Source: Oscheius dolichura (taxonomy: Eukaryota; Nematoda; Chromadorea; Rhabditida; Rhabditidae). From it: DNA of 64,000 bases. The stretch is taken from the NCBI GenBank assembly GCA_932521035.1, contig OW051497.1, forward strand, positions 1,302,001 through 1,366,000, given 5' to 3'. Positions 33,790-46,500 of the stretch are shown in pieces. Under the pieces are notes generated by a model, which worked only from the letters and a program-made list of their open reading frames with translations, was not told the DNA's origin and did no database searches. Every line of letters begins with the position of its first letter. The first letter of the stretch is position 1. Both the position numbers and the translations under genes were made by a program.

Positions 33790-36700
33790 AGCGTTGAAAC
33801 ACATGCTTGCAGACTTTTCTTCCCCATAATGTTTTTTTTTTAAATCCGCACTTGCACTTCTCTTTATTTTGACTTTACTTGAGAATAGAATTGCCGTCCA
33901 AAATAGTTTATCTTTATTAATCTTTTAATCAGGGAAATGAAGAAAACAAGCTCATACGTCGTTCGGGGGTGTATTCCTCCAGATGCCGTCCTCTACGTCG
34001 TTTGACTAGTGTCGGAAGGGTACTGGACTGTACAACGTCCGGATCTAGAGTATATCCCTTTGGGGGTTACCGAGACCTCTTGTGACAAAGACGACCTCAC
34101 ACCAGAAGCGGGACAGCAATTACTCTGCAAAATAGTCCATTTCCAATGGAAAGGCAGACATTTTCGCACTGTAACTCTAACTTTGCTCTATCCAGTGAAA
34201 TATTACAGGAACTAAATCGAATTTGATCCTATGAGGTCTGTACCCGAGGCGCGCCCTGACACGTGGAATATCCTTTAGAAAAATGGACAATACCTTATGC
34301 CTTCGTGAGACGGGTTATTGTAGTCTTCTCAGCAGGTTGAGTCAGAGCAAAAATGTTTTAGGTTTTACCCACTTAAGGGACTGGTGCCGGTGCGCCCACA
34401 CTGCTGCTGTCATCATCAGACGACCAGTTCAGGTCTCTACCCCACTAAAAGTTACCGTTTTGGGAACGAATGGAGAGTAACGCAACGTACCTTGTAGACC
34501 ATGCTCTTCCTTTTAGTCGCTTAGGCCCTGGCATGTGTGCTGAAAAACGACCTGTTATTTGAGTTCCTTACTCATATTTTAAGACAATCAACTTACCGGT
34601 GGGGAAGGCAAGGAACTTGTAGATGACGATGGTGATGGCGGCATCTTTTGAGAAGAAGGTTATTTTTTCTGCTCCTTTTTGACCTTCTGGAATTCACAGG
34701 TTATTCTTTTATGATGTTTTAAACCCGATATCACTGCCAGAAAATTATTTGCCCTCACAACTTCCACTGAATTTCAAAACAAGTAATAAAATCTCGTATT
34801 TCGAATCAGGGAGAGAGGATGAGTGAAGCCAATGAGCCGTCGAGCGACGGGGGGTTTTGGTTCCATACTAAAGAACCCGTTACATTCTTTCATAATAATA
34901 TTACTGGAATAAACACGGCTTCGGCCGCCGTTGGCGCCTTGGAAAAAAATAGGAGTGCTAGACGTAGGTTATTTACTTACAGGCTGCTGCCGATTGTTCT
35001 CAATATGATCGCAAGGAAGAATCAGGAGATAGATATCGTTACCATTGAAGGGGTGAAGGGAGACGAAATATATGGTCGTCTGAAAATAGATAGTATCATT
35101 TTGATATAAGAGAGGGAACCCCGTTTGAGAGGTATAAGACTTCTTTTAAAAAGTAGAGGAACGAGAAAGGAACATAAATGAAAAGTTTGAACTTCGTTTT
35201 CCCCTGGGGAAGAGAGGGACGCCTCGCCGTGGCACTCAGTGGCCAGTGGATGTGAGAGAACAAGAAATTTGAGAGGAACGAAAGAGATAGGAGCAAATAA
35301 TCAATGAAACAGGGGGCGGCACAGTGCCGTCGACGGCAATGGTGATTTAGCATGGATATTATTAAAGAGTGCAATGAAGACAGTGGTAACCAGTAAGTCG
35401 GGTTGACAGCTGGCTGACCGCTGCTAGAGATTATGGGGCAAAAGGGCAAAGTGGACGGATAAACAGGAGTGACCAATTGTTTTTGAACACGGGAACTGTT
35501 TACGGCCTTTTGCTTTGCGGTTTCCAAGAAGGAGGAACGAAATAATAGCAAGATTAATGTTGTTTGATGTTTTGAAACAGGATTGCCCTGTAACCGTTTT
35601 AACATCCCAGACATTCTTCTGTAAACGAAGGGAGCAACAAATGCCATTATAACCGACATCTAAAAACAAAAAGGCTGAGAGGATTCTGTTAGAATAAACT
35701 GTGTCGTAGCCTGTCTAAAAGCACATAAAGATCAGGTTCCACATCTGGGGAGATATCAGCCCAGATGGCAGCAGAGGAGCAGTCACAAACAGTTTGCCCT
35801 ATGTGAACCTTCTATAAATACAAGTGTGCCCAGTAATTAACCTGAACATTAGAAAATCCCCGAAAAGATGAAATGAAAAGGCGAGAACGAGCAGAACCGA
35901 CCCCGGCGTCCTGCGGCAATTGATCGGGCGATGCGAATAGAGCGCAGAGAGAGATGGAGCGATCCGGCCTTTAAAGTTTGAACTGGTAAAAATATTACCT
36001 GAGATGTGATTTATGTTCTTGTTGTGATTTGAAGCTTAAGAGGAATACTCCGAATTTGGCGAAGGGGGTCTTTTACCAAAAGATGCTTTCACAAGTCTGC
36101 TGGGTTCGAAAAAGGGCCAAGCTGTTCTCCAATAGGAAAGGATGATGCACAAACGTCTGTATTCCCGGTATAAACACGAAAAGAAATCCGATCTTCATGT
36201 TTACTCAACCATTTCATTTAGTTCACCCGATAAATTGGTCTAAACATTTAGAGAGTCAATTGAGGTCTGATCCATCAAAGCGAGCCGGCTTCTTTTTCGT
36301 CTTCGCTTGTGCTGTCTTTGCTCTTCTCCTGCACCTCTGCTGCTGTTGTTTTCCTTTCTTCTCTGTTCAAGTTATCTATTCGTATATTTTGTTTTATCAC
36401 CAGGTTTCCTTCTATAATACATCAAGGAAGGAGTTTTCCCCAGATTCCACTAGTTTTTTAGGCTCCATGCCCCTTTTTCAAAGCTATGACGTTATTTGTC
36501 TACAGTACTACCTCAGATTTTATTTGCCCATCTGGAAGAAATCGATAAAGTAGACAAAGCGTGAAATCTTTTAGCTTTCTGTTAACGAACGCATCAAAAT
36601 TACGGTAGGAGGTACTCGCTTTGCTTTCAGACCAAGAATTTTTTGGCTTTGCTTGTGTCATTCAGTCAAAATCCTTGCCACCTGTAGTTTTACTGGTTTA

Positions 36701-36815
36701 AAATTCGAGTTCCGGCCTTCTCTGGCTGATGCTATTCTTCCAATTTTCAATGCCTTTTTCAATTTCCTTTCGCCATTTAAACTCATATAAAGATAATTTT
36801 AGAGCATAAACAAAA
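33790..36815. other. intergenic; one hypothetical ORF at 34819-35109
   Basis: About 3 kb without an assignable gene. A plus-strand frame at 34819-35109 (96 codons, MSEANEPSSDGGFWFH...; ends GRLKIDSIILI) has no recognised domain. A minus-strand frame at 35096-35659 (187 codons) is hydrophobic but shows no family pattern. Neither is supported beyond being open. Confidence 0.35.
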
Positions 36816-37864
36816 ATGCAAAGGATGCCCACTCACAAGGAAAGATACATCGATGAGCTCCTGCTCCGTGGTGAAGGCTTTGAAAACGCTGCCGAAAGAA
36901 GGAAATTCAATACTGACTTCTACAGGAAACAGGGCTACGCAGGAAAGGTGCCCGGAGCTCTCTCATCATGTCTGTCAACTTTATATAAGAAACTTCAGGT
37001 ACGTTAATAATTATTTAAAAATATAAAACAAATTTTAGCAAGGAGAAGTTCCGCTATGGGCACAAGCGAGTCCTGACTATTCGGTCAAGTACAATCGAGC
37101 CATTGACTTGGTTCGAAACCGGGATGGTGAGGGCGAAGCACAACAAGATGGTGACGCTGAGGAAAGAGAGCCCGCGAATGGCCAAGCAGAGGCTGAGGAG
37201 AGAGAGCAGGAGAATTGTGAGTTCATAAAACCTCTGGTGGTAGTTTCTCGCCATTTTCTATTCAATGAAAAAAAACACAGTTTCAATTATTAGCCTCTAT
37301 TTTTCTGCTAATTAAAGGAAATTATAGAATCTAGACATAAATCCTCGTTTTCCTATAGTAAAGAATGTTTTAAGATGACATCCGAGATGAGGAAGCCCAA
37401 GCTGGAGAAAAGCACGGCGAAAGGGCCCATGTGGTGAAGACCGGCGCGCAGCTGGTTATGGATATGTTCAAAGAGCATAATGAGATCTATGATCAGTTGA
37501 AGACTGATCTATTCTTCCCTGATGGTAAGAAACAGCTTATTTGTTTAACATATTATTTCGCTTAGTCGTACAAATAGCTCCTCTTGCCCCTCCTCCGCCA
37601 CCCGTCGCCGGCGGACCAGCAGCAGCAGCTCCACGTTTGTTTTTTTGAAATATTTAGCACTTCTGCTAAAATTTAGCTCGGCAGAGGGGCCGCCCTTCAC
37701 TGGCTGACCGAGCTGCCAGGGCCACCACCCCAGCGACCCGAGCAGCCAGGGGCACAACTCCAGCTTCTGCAGCCGTTGTCCCCCCAAATACCCGAAGCAG
37801 GTCCCGGTCAGTGCCTGTCGTCCGCGAAAAGCCTGCCGCCAAGAAAACCCGACGTGGAAAGTAA
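36816..37864 (+). CDS. basic, probably nuclear protein, unknown family
   Basis: Five exons, 36816-36998, 37039-37216, 37375-37524, 37566-37634 and 37677-37864, all in phase: 255 residues from MQRMPTHKERYIDELLLRGE. The middle is acidic and Glu/Gln-rich (EGEAQQDGDAEEREPANGQ). It is followed by a conserved-looking segment (VVKTGAQLVMDMFKEHNEIY), a proline/alanine linker, and a strongly basic Arg/Ala/Thr/Pro tail with an AT-hook-like RGRPS core and the C-terminal KKTRRGK. No signal peptide or membrane span. The composition suggests a chromatin-associated or other nuclear protein; this is inference. Confidence 0.65.
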
Positions 37865-38174
37865 AGAAGTTTTCAATTCTATCTATCCAATTGTACTCGT
37901 TGAGCTTCCATGCCCCTTCTTTCTTCCTATGAACATTGTGTTTTCACAGTTGATTGCTAATAAATCACTTGTCTACCAATACTCCTTGAAACGGTTCCAC
38001 AGACTTTCCTTGTTCGCTGAGCAGAGGCAGTGTCAGTCGAAACAGACGGTGAATGTATAGAACACTTTTTTTTGTTAATACTCCACCAAATAAAATGGAA
38101 CAAGGTTTATTAATTGGAGAAAACACATGTTATGCAGCCAACACGGGATCACGTGTTGTTGCCCTCGAAGTTGT

Positions 38175-39378
38175 TCATCCGCTGCACCTCCCGCAAGTTA
38201 AAGGGCACTGGTCCGTCATCAGCGAAGAATACTGAAAAATGGATTACTGTATTTTCTAAAGATAATTACAGTCTGGTCGTTACAATAGCTAACTCTAGAC
38301 GGGCAGTCTGAAATGCCGGTCAATGGATTCAACTTATCCACGCATCCTCCTGAATTAGTAGATCTTTTATGAAAATGTATTGGCCTACCGCTTGTACCAC
38401 TTGTGCCGGACGTTCCACCAGAACCGGAACTACCAGAACTTGTTGTACACCTGCCGCACGTCAAAGGACATTGGGTCGTCATCAAATTATAATACTGAAC
38501 CACTGGAGAAAAGTCAATTTGCGAATTACCACTTGATTGCTACAATAACTGGCCATCCCTGGGCAGTCCGACTGACCAGTGCTTGGATTTATCAAATCGA
38601 CGCAGCCTCCTATACAGGATGCTTCAATTAAAAAATGTTTTACCCGATGTCCCGCCTGTGGGGCCGGCAGATATCGAACAACGACCACATGTATGGGGGC
38701 ATTGATCCGTCATTAAATCGAAATACTGTAAATTAAAGTAAAAAAAAGTAGGTTAACCTACCACTTGGTTACTACAGTAAGACGTCCTCTGTGGGCAATC
38801 AGAAACACCCGTTTTTGGGTTCAGTTTATCAGCACAATCTGTAAAATAGTTTTCTCCAGAAAGCCGTTAACCCACTAGAGCCACCGCTACCTCCGGTGCC
38901 TGTACTTCCTCCACCGCCTGTACAGCGCCCACATGTTTTTGGGCATTGCTGCGTCATTAAATCGTAGTACTAAAACGGACTGACGCCTGTTTTATAACTT
39001 ACAACGCTGTCTTGGCAGTAACTCGTTCGTTGCGGGCAGTCGGAGACACCCGTGTTAGGATTCAGTAAATCAACGCAACTTGAAGAAGGGGCTGCAGTGG
39101 TCGGGGGGACAGTTGTAGGGGCGGCGGTTGTGACTGTCACAATCTTAAGCAATGTTAATAGTTTAAGGCAAATTTCTACACCTTCGTGTTATCACAACAC
39201 GTCTCCGTAGATAACCCCTTGTCTATACAAGTGAAGTCAGTAGGGCACACATCTCCAACACACACTAAATTTTTTTAATTTCTAATCACTCCCGTAACTG
39301 ACATCCTATCCCGGCATCTGAGCATGTTTGTGAAATAGCGAGAGGTAGTAAAACGGAAGTAAATAGTAGGAATAGCAT
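38175..39378 (-). CDS. secreted protein with four ShK domains, ten exons
   Basis: Exons: 39303-39378, 39182-39264, 39003-39143, 38876-38969, 38762-38838, 38644-38725, 38530-38621, 38389-38494, 38270-38349 and 38175-38231. The start at 39378 opens with MLFLLFTSVLLPLAISQ, a signal peptide. Exon 1 is 76 bases with donor GTCAGT, exactly as in the gene at 40825. A short Cys module (LCVGDVCPTDFTC...ETCC) precedes four ShK domains, and every ShK domain is split between its N-terminal half (CVDLLNPNTGVSDC...YCQDS) and C-terminal half (YYDLMTQQCPKTCGRC). Between domains lie Gly/Ser/Thr linkers. Three joins are chosen for phase (for example GGCTCTA|GTGGGT at 38875). Ends GRCSG. Extracellular; function unknown. 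Confidence 0.85.
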
Positions 39379-39408
39379 TATCGGCGACCATGGCTGCCCT
39401 GTGACCCG

Positions 39409-39414
39409 TTTTAA
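39409..39414 (-). promoter_or_regulatory. TATA-like box of the split ShK gene A
   Basis: TTAAAA on the minus strand, 31-36 bases before the ATG at 39378: weak in sequence, but at the position used in the other ShK genes. Confidence 0.35.
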
Positions 39415-39788
39415 GGATTGCGCTTCACCGAATGGCAGCTCTTCAAACGAATACTCAAGTAGGGTCATAGCAATTCAGACCTTTTTTGGAGGGCGGATGC
39501 CATCAGATAGTAAACACAGAGGTTTCCCAGACGAGAGTCACCTTTGTACTGTGGAGAGTTCAGCAGCAGTCACTAGCTTAAGACAATTTCACCTTGTTTT
39601 CAAAAGTAAGACAGCCACCATGGCGAGAAAACCCGTGGCTGAAATAGCAACTAGGAATGAAGGTGCAAATTTGGGGTTAGCTAAATGAAAAGAGAAGCAC
39701 TAGCAACGTTTAAAAGCGAGTTGGTCACAACATTTGCAATAATAGAGGCCTTATGTGTTATTGTAGACCTATACTGGAAATCGAAGAA

Positions 39789-40344
39789 GAATCCTACCCT
39801 AATAAGGGGCAGATCTCTGTCTGTCCGTCAGAGCTGTAGTCTGTTCTAATCCGACGGTGAAAAGCAGACAGTTAGAAAAGCAGAAAAGCTAACGGTCAAA
39901 ATTAATTCTACGGTCAAATTTTAATCTCAACGCCGCCAACGGCGGAGGCATACTATTAGGGCGGGCAATAAGTATTGCCGCCCTAAGAAGCTGATGTAAA
40001 ATCATAACTGATAAGTTCTGCAAAAGACGGGGGCCCCAGAGGCGCCGTCGGGTCCGCGCCCTTTAGAGAGTTGTAGCTCACTCAAATCGCAACCCATCGG
40101 AAAAATTCCTTCGCTGCTGGACATGCCATAAAACACTATACATAAAAATTTCATAAAAAGTGTTTTCGGAGCGTAAATCATATTCGGTACAATGATTTTT
40201 CACGTAGAATTAGCATGTAGGCATTTTGGGTAAAAAATCTGACCGGAAGTATGTTAGCGGCAATACTTATTGCCCGCCCTAATAGTAAGCCTATAGAATT
40301 TTCTTCCATCTGGGGGCAGCGTTCTGACCATTATAATGTGCTTC
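39789..40344. repeat. head of the dispersed composite repeat, copy 2, interrupted by a MITE
   Basis: Begins AATCCTACCCTAATAAGGGG, then CAGATCTCTGTCTGTC, as at 32183. The shared GCCGCC...GGCGGAGGCATAC segment is broken at its TA by a 337-base element (39951-40287), after which similarity resumes near CTGAATTACCCTA. Confidence 0.55.
39951..40287. mobile_element. MITE with perfect 29-base inverted ends (Tc1/mariner-like)
   Basis: Positions 39951-39979 (TACTATTAGGGCGGGCAATA...) are repeated perfectly in reverse complement at 40259-40287. The ends are bounded by TA on both sides, as expected for TA target duplication. There is no coding capacity inside. Confidence 0.8.
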
Positions 40345-40730
40345 CCGAAACTGAATTACCCTAAAACATGTCACAGAAAAAAACGCAAAAATGGTTTGCA
40401 CACCAGAGGATCCGAACCTTCGACCCCTTGCGTTACGTAACACCCACATTTGACTCTCGTACGGATTCTGGGTGGTCTCTACCGTTTTGAAAATTGGTTA
40501 TTCTTGTAGAGCTGCTCGTAAGCTCTCGAATGACAACAAAAAATGCAAAAAATGTTTCCTCTGCTTTCAACCTGACACCTTTTGAGACAGATGCCTGGCC
40601 TTTAAACAGGGATTTGCTTGATTCTGGATCTATAGACCAGTCTCTACGCCACTGCGCTAAGCAGGACGGTGAGTTTCAGGGGATGCGCGCCCCTTATAAG
40701 CGGGGGTGTATCCAGAAACCTACAATAAAT
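40345..40730 (-). repeat. tRNA-like dispersed repeat, copy C
   Basis: Almost identical to copy A (32521-32875): the match covers the B-box-like stretch, the central region and the A-box-like stretch up to CCCCTTATAAGC. The near identity of two copies 7.8 kb apart implies recent mobility or conversion. Confidence 0.75.
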
Positions 40731-40824
40731 GGGGATGAAATCGTAGATTTGAGATCAGTAAACGACAAGAGAATCACTAGCAACTTTATTGAACGTATAT
40801 TACATTTCGGATATTCGTGTTTGT

Positions 40825-41987
40825 TTATCCAGAGGTACACCTTCCGCAAGTACGAGGACATTGTTGGGTCATAAGACTGTAGTACTGAAAAAGGCGTTAC
40901 AATACCCAATTCCGGGGTACTTACAGCGGAATTATTACAGAGAGCGGCTCTGCTTGGACAGTCGGACACTCCAGTGCTGGGGTTCAGGAGATCGACACAG
41001 GTTACTAAACAATACCATTGTTTTGAGTAAGGGTGAAAAATTTACCGGTGGTCGCAGTTGTGGCAACAACTCCACTACACCTGTTACACGTACGAGGACA
41101 TTGCTGTGTCATCAGCGTGTAGTACTAAATATATTTTTAAAATACTCTACGTGCTGCTTACAGAAGAATTATTACAGAGAGACGCTCTGCTGGGACAATC
41201 AGACACTCCCGTGCTGGGATTAAGGAGATCTACACATGTGCCTAAAAAGAATAAATAGATTTCGTCCTCATAATACACCTACTGGGAATGGTAGTGACAC
41301 TTCCAGAGCATCTGTTACAAGTACGAGGGCATTGTTGAGTCATAAGGTCATAATACTGAAGCATAGGTATGTTTGTGCTCTCGTGAAACCTACGGCAGAG
41401 TTGGTGCACAGGGAAGCTCTGCTGGGACAGTCAGATACTCCCGTGCTGGGATTAAGGAGATCGACACATGTGGCTAAATGAGAGCATTTGACTAGCAATA
41501 CAAACTAACCGGAAGTGACAGAAGTAGTACAGCGTCCACACGTCGCAGGGCACTGTTGAGTCATTAAGTCGTAGTACTAAAAAAGTTTAGATGCAATAGA
41601 AGCGAGATATGACCTGAGCATTGTTACAGTAAGCTGCCATTCTAGTACAGTCAGAAACTCCGGTGCTGGGGTTGACGAGATCCACACAGTTTCCTGGAGC
41701 AGGAGTTATAGCAGTTCCTACTGTAACGGTGGGGGGAGCTCCGGTGGGAACAATTGTCGGCGGTGGGAGAGTCGTCGGGTTGACGATTTGGGTGTTGCTG
41801 CAGCAGACTTCGTCAGCTTGTCCTGGGTTGAGGCAAGTGAACTGGTCAGGGCAACCTCCTCCAATACAAGCTAAAGATCTCAAAGTTAAAGAAGAAGAAA
41901 GATAAACTGACGGCCTAATCCAGAGTCGGCACATTGCTGTGCATTGCAAAATGAAAGAAGGACGACGAGAGAGAGGACCACGAGCAT
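40825..41987 (-). CDS. secreted protein with four ShK domains, nine exons
   Basis: Exons: 41912-41987, 41614-41870, 41510-41576, 41394-41473, 41283-41355, 41162-41241, 41046-41124, 40925-41004 and 40825-40884. The signal peptide is MLVVLSLVVLLSFCNAQ; exon 1 is 76 bases with donor GTCAGT. Exon 2 carries a Cys module (PCIGGGCPDQFTC...EVCC), a Thr/Pro linker, and the first half of ShK 1. The remaining exons alternate between C-terminal and N-terminal ShK halves, giving four domains; linkers are short. Ends GRCTSG. Same architecture and orientation as the gene at 38175, so the two are tandem paralogues. One donor is the unusual GTCATA at 41613. Extracellular; function unknown. Confidence 0.85.
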
Positions 41988-42016
41988 GGCTAAACATGTC
42001 AGTAGCATCTGACCCG

Positions 42017-42026
42017 CATTTATAGG
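42017..42026 (-). promoter_or_regulatory. TATA box of the split ShK gene B
   Basis: CTATAAATGC on the minus strand, 30-39 bases before the ATG at 41987. Confidence 0.7.
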
Positions 42027-42029
42027 TCA

Positions 42030-43500
42030 TCCCGAACGTCAGAACAGCTAGTTACACTGTAACTTCAATGCTATTGTTTCATTTATGGTCTCCACGTGGA
42101 ACTTTGATGAAAATGCGTGGTTAGGGAGCAATGGATATTTGTTGAAGAGTTCGATTTGGTCTGAATGAGGCCTGCTGCAGAGAGTCCATCAGACGTTGCC
42201 AATTAATTTGAGATAAGCTAAAGGTAGAATGATTTAGTATAAAGTAACAATAATCAAAGTATTGTCTGCAAACTGTCATAAGTGCCGTCTTGTTCTTATC
42301 CCAGAGATCGGATACCTTTTGCGTGACATCATCGGCAATAACCCGTGTTTAGACAAAATCCTTCCGTAAATAGACCGGAAGAGCGCGCCATTTGAAACTT
42401 CAACTTCCGCGTACGGTGAATCACAAGGATCAGTTGGAGACCAGCCCGATTAAACCGGTAACAATCTTCGATGTGTAATTTGTGATACCAACGAGTGAAC
42501 AGAGACAATAAACAAGATCATCACCCAATCAACTTTATCTTTCTTACACAAAGAGCCAAGCGGTCTCCCGATGGAGCTGTGTCTCTCCCCCGTTCCCCAG
42601 ATGCCCTTCTGCTCGTTCCCTCTCCCCAGTCCAGTCTCTTCCGCGTTTATATTGACGTTTCTTTTTTTAAAATCTCGTAGAGGATTTTAACCGTCATGGA
42701 CTGAACCCCCATGAGAGAGCCGCAGAGCCGACTTCCAGGGTTTTAATCAGGGATATTCAGGGATATGATGAACAAATAGGCGGGTTTACTCCTGGAGTAA
42801 GAGCCAACCGGACCGTTTCAGCTACCTTTAACGAGGCCACCTTTGACGAGGAAAACAACGAGAGAGACACTGAAATATTTTCTCTCTGTTAAAATTTCTC
42901 TCTATCAAAATCTTGTTCCCTTTCTGGGGGAATGTTAACATTGGCTGTCTCCCTAACAAGTAAGTGTTGGCCCTTCCCAAGCTGGCCGAGATTGTTGAAC
43001 TATGTAGCCGAAGTTGTCTGGTTTCTTTTGAACAGAGTTTTTCAACGGTTAAAACCGGAAGCAGCATGACTTAGAATTGATTAAATGGAATCTTTTCAGG
43101 GCAGCAGCAGTTAACCAAACAGATCGCCACCGCAATGGCCCAAGCTGTTCAACCAAACAGAGCGGCGGCCGATGTTGAAACCAGGTGAGGGATTGAACGT
43201 CGGCGTTGAACTCTGACTCATTCCCCATGGAAATGGCCACTGTTCCACATTTGCTTCGTTTATGTGATTTTTCCCAAACTGTTGGCGGTTTCTCAAAATT
43301 TTGTTCTAGTTATGTTGTTTTTTTGCCCGGAATCTTGATCCTGGCATAAAGAGGAACCAAGTTGCTCAGGTATAGTTTTTAAACACTTTAGAAACCCCGG
43401 GAATAGTAGAGACGTATTTGAAAGAACAAGGTTTTCCTTAATGAATACAGGGAAGTTACATAATGAAATTGCACTGAATACCGAATAGCAGCTAGAACGG
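42030..43500. other. intergenic, no gene seen
   Basis: No assignable coding region or RNA. Several short frames overlap on both strands without family patterns. Confidence 0.4.
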
Positions 43501-43560
43501 GCGATGCTAGTCTTAAATTCCACGACATTGTAAACCCAGTTACGACGGGCAATGGCCTAA
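43500..43560 (-). pseudogene. relic exon of the secreted-protein family at 61.5-63.8 kb
   Basis: The minus strand reads AIARRNWVYNVVEF after a TTTAG acceptor. This matches AIARTLQYQVARPNWVYNVVEM of the gene at 61548 except for a gap of about seven residues. No other exon of that gene is found nearby. Confidence 0.5.
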
Positions 43561-46500
43561 ATGATAGTCATTTAGGTATTGTATGGAATAAGTCTTAGGG
43601 GAGGACCTAAGTTGGTTCAATCCCTTATAACTTTTGACTGGACAGGGCTATCGCCAAACAGATTGTTGTCCCGTGTAGTCTTCATCGAGAGCTATTAAAC
43701 AGCCCTTTAATTTTCGCTATATAGGGCCTTTTCCCGAGTTTTGGCAGGGGATTGAAGCTAGCACCAAAACGTCTTTTGCTGTTTTCCGGCCACAAGGCCA
43801 CGAGAAATTTTGGCCCTGGACTGTCAGGGACCTTAAAATCGTTACGGTAGGGGCTGACTCTATTATGCACTATACTGGATTTGAATTCAGCATCGTAAGT
43901 TCGGAAACATTCGGGGAGTATATTTTCAGAATGGCAAACCAACTATTGTTCCAAGGCTGCCCGTTCGAAATATGGGAGGAGGAGAGCAGTTGAGCGATGT
44001 TGACGTCAAGAGGATTAACAGATATTATGAATGCCCCGGGGCGGAAGGGCTAGAAGGAGAGGATTCTGAAACAACTGATCAAGGACCCTCGGGAGCTCTT
44101 GTGAGTTTATAGGCCTCAAATGAAAGACTTCGGTGGAAGGAGTGTATCCAAAAGATTTCAGAAATCATCGGACCCTCTGTACCACTGGCTGAAGAATCAC
44201 TGCCCGAACGCTTACGACCCTCCGAAACCTGGGGTAAACCATCTTCTTTTTCCGAATTCTTGTTCTTAGAAAAACTGTCGTCTGTCTCTGCAAAGAACTA
44301 AGGATCGCAGCTCTGGACATCACTATTTTGAGTGCGTTCCTTCACCAGATGCTCTCGATCCCCAATGTGGAACATGGAAACGTCGGTCTTGTCCGCCTGG
44401 CGAAGATTTCCTCGCAAGTCATCGGGTATCCCTTTCTCATTCTACTTATAGAATTGGGAATTTGCAGCACTGCGGGCTTAAAGATGTAAGCAAGAAAAGA
44501 AAGAAGGCTTCGAAGAAGAAGTACGGACGAAAGAATAACTATAAACTTTTGTGACTAATTTACTTATAATCCAAGAAAGTACAACAAGCACTACAGGGAC
44601 AGAGATCTTTAGTCGATTATTAGCATCAGTCACTCAGTTATTATGCCCCGTCGCTTCGCTATTTCGTTTTAGCGAAGCCGTTCCGATACTAACCAAACCT
44701 AATGAAGCGTTGGGAACCAACTTGCGAATTAAGAAACGAGAATTCGATTCAGTTTTTGACGCTGATTACGAATCAGTCAAAAAATTTGGGGGTCACCGTG
44801 CTTTTTCGTGAGTTATGGCGATTTTAGGTTGGCGCGTGGCATAATGGTCTAGTGATGGAGTGGATAAACTATAAACTTTTGTGGATCGTCAGTTACAAAC
44901 TTTTACGGATGTTATTTAGTAGTAAATCCAAATATATTTCCCTGTCTTGGATTCTTTATAGAAGGTTTATCGCTTGGTCATCTAGCTATCTCAAGGTCTA
45001 TCTCGACCTTATCAAGAAGGATCGCCTCGCCTTCCTCGGCATATCGCTACTCTTCTCTCCAATCACCTTCACTAGTTTTCGTTGCCCATGTTGATTCACT
45101 ATTCCCTTGCCCTCCTTTTAATAGGCTGCATCAAGTAAAAAATGTGAGAGAACCTACCGTGAGATAGACGAGAAGGCCGCCCTGCTGATTCGAAAAATGA
45201 TGTCGGTTTTGATGTCTGATCAAGTTTTTCCGCTCGAAATCGAAAAAAACTATAATGCTAAAGCATGATCTCCAAAATTTAGTCCATATTTTGAGTCTTA
45301 TCGATTATATCGGGAGGGGCAAGCTCTCTTTCAGTCGGATCATTTTGTGGTAAGTCTCCTAGAAGTCTCGCAAAGAAGAAACGTTGACTCATTGGCTCGG
45401 ACTATAGGCGGTCAATCTAACTTTAGGCGACTAATGGAAATTTTCCACGTGTTGTGGATTGTTCACGTTAAGGTTATTCAAAAGTCTTCTATAAGGATTA
45501 TTGAACTGAAAATTATTAGTTCAGGGGCAGCCTTGATCTGCTCTTCAAGATGTTGCTTGAAATTTTTAAACAAATTGAGAAGTGAGCAAGCTAATACTCC
45601 AAAGGTGCCACAGCAGCTTCTATTGACCGGTTGATGGCCGCCTAAAGTACAGTAAAGGGGACTCGTTTTCATCCAAATACCCTCGTAAAAGAAAATTATT
45701 AAACGTTTCGAGATTTTCTCTTCAAATTCCTTTCTAAATGAAAATGAAGTGTTGGGACCTGAAAGCGCAATCAGTTCGCTTCTGTTGAACTATGTCAATA
45801 AATGTCGCTTTCTTATTTGATAATAATACACGATAGAGGGCTCTATAGAGCACCACAAAAGTCAGGAAATCCGGTAAAAGCTTGCCACCCCCGTTTCAAA
45901 AAAGTTCATTTAGTTTCAGCCGCCCCGTCGGCACCACAAAACTAAAGAAATGCGGAGGTTCTTCGCACCACAAAAGAGAAGAAATGCAGTGAGTCACTGA
46001 AACTAAATCTCGCATATTTCTGATATGAGGAAATCGTCAGGTGAGCCGGTAAACGAGTGGTCCACCATCAATTGTTAGGCAGTTTTCACGACTGGACCCA
46101 GACTACCGCCTCGCTAGTTTTGGGAGATGCCGCACGGGGAACCAAGCCGGGTTAACCGTTCGGTCGAAGGAGCGACAGCCCCTCCCTTATAAAAACACAT
46201 GTGAATACAGGGGATGTGGAGGGCGGTAGATGACCCTGTAAACAGCAAAAAACAAGAATGTTCGTGTATACGATGCTTGTCAGATGAAACGCGAGATTTA
46301 GTTTCAGTGGCTCACTGCATTTCTTCTCTTTTGTTATGCGAAGAACAACCGCATTTCTTTAGTTTTGTGGTGCCGACGGGGCGACTAAAACTAAATTAAC
46401 TGTTTTGAAACGGGGTGGGAAGCTTTTACCGAATTGATCTTTTCTTTGGTTGCTGATGTTCCTTATTCCTCATTATACAGACAAGATAGAAAACTTCCTG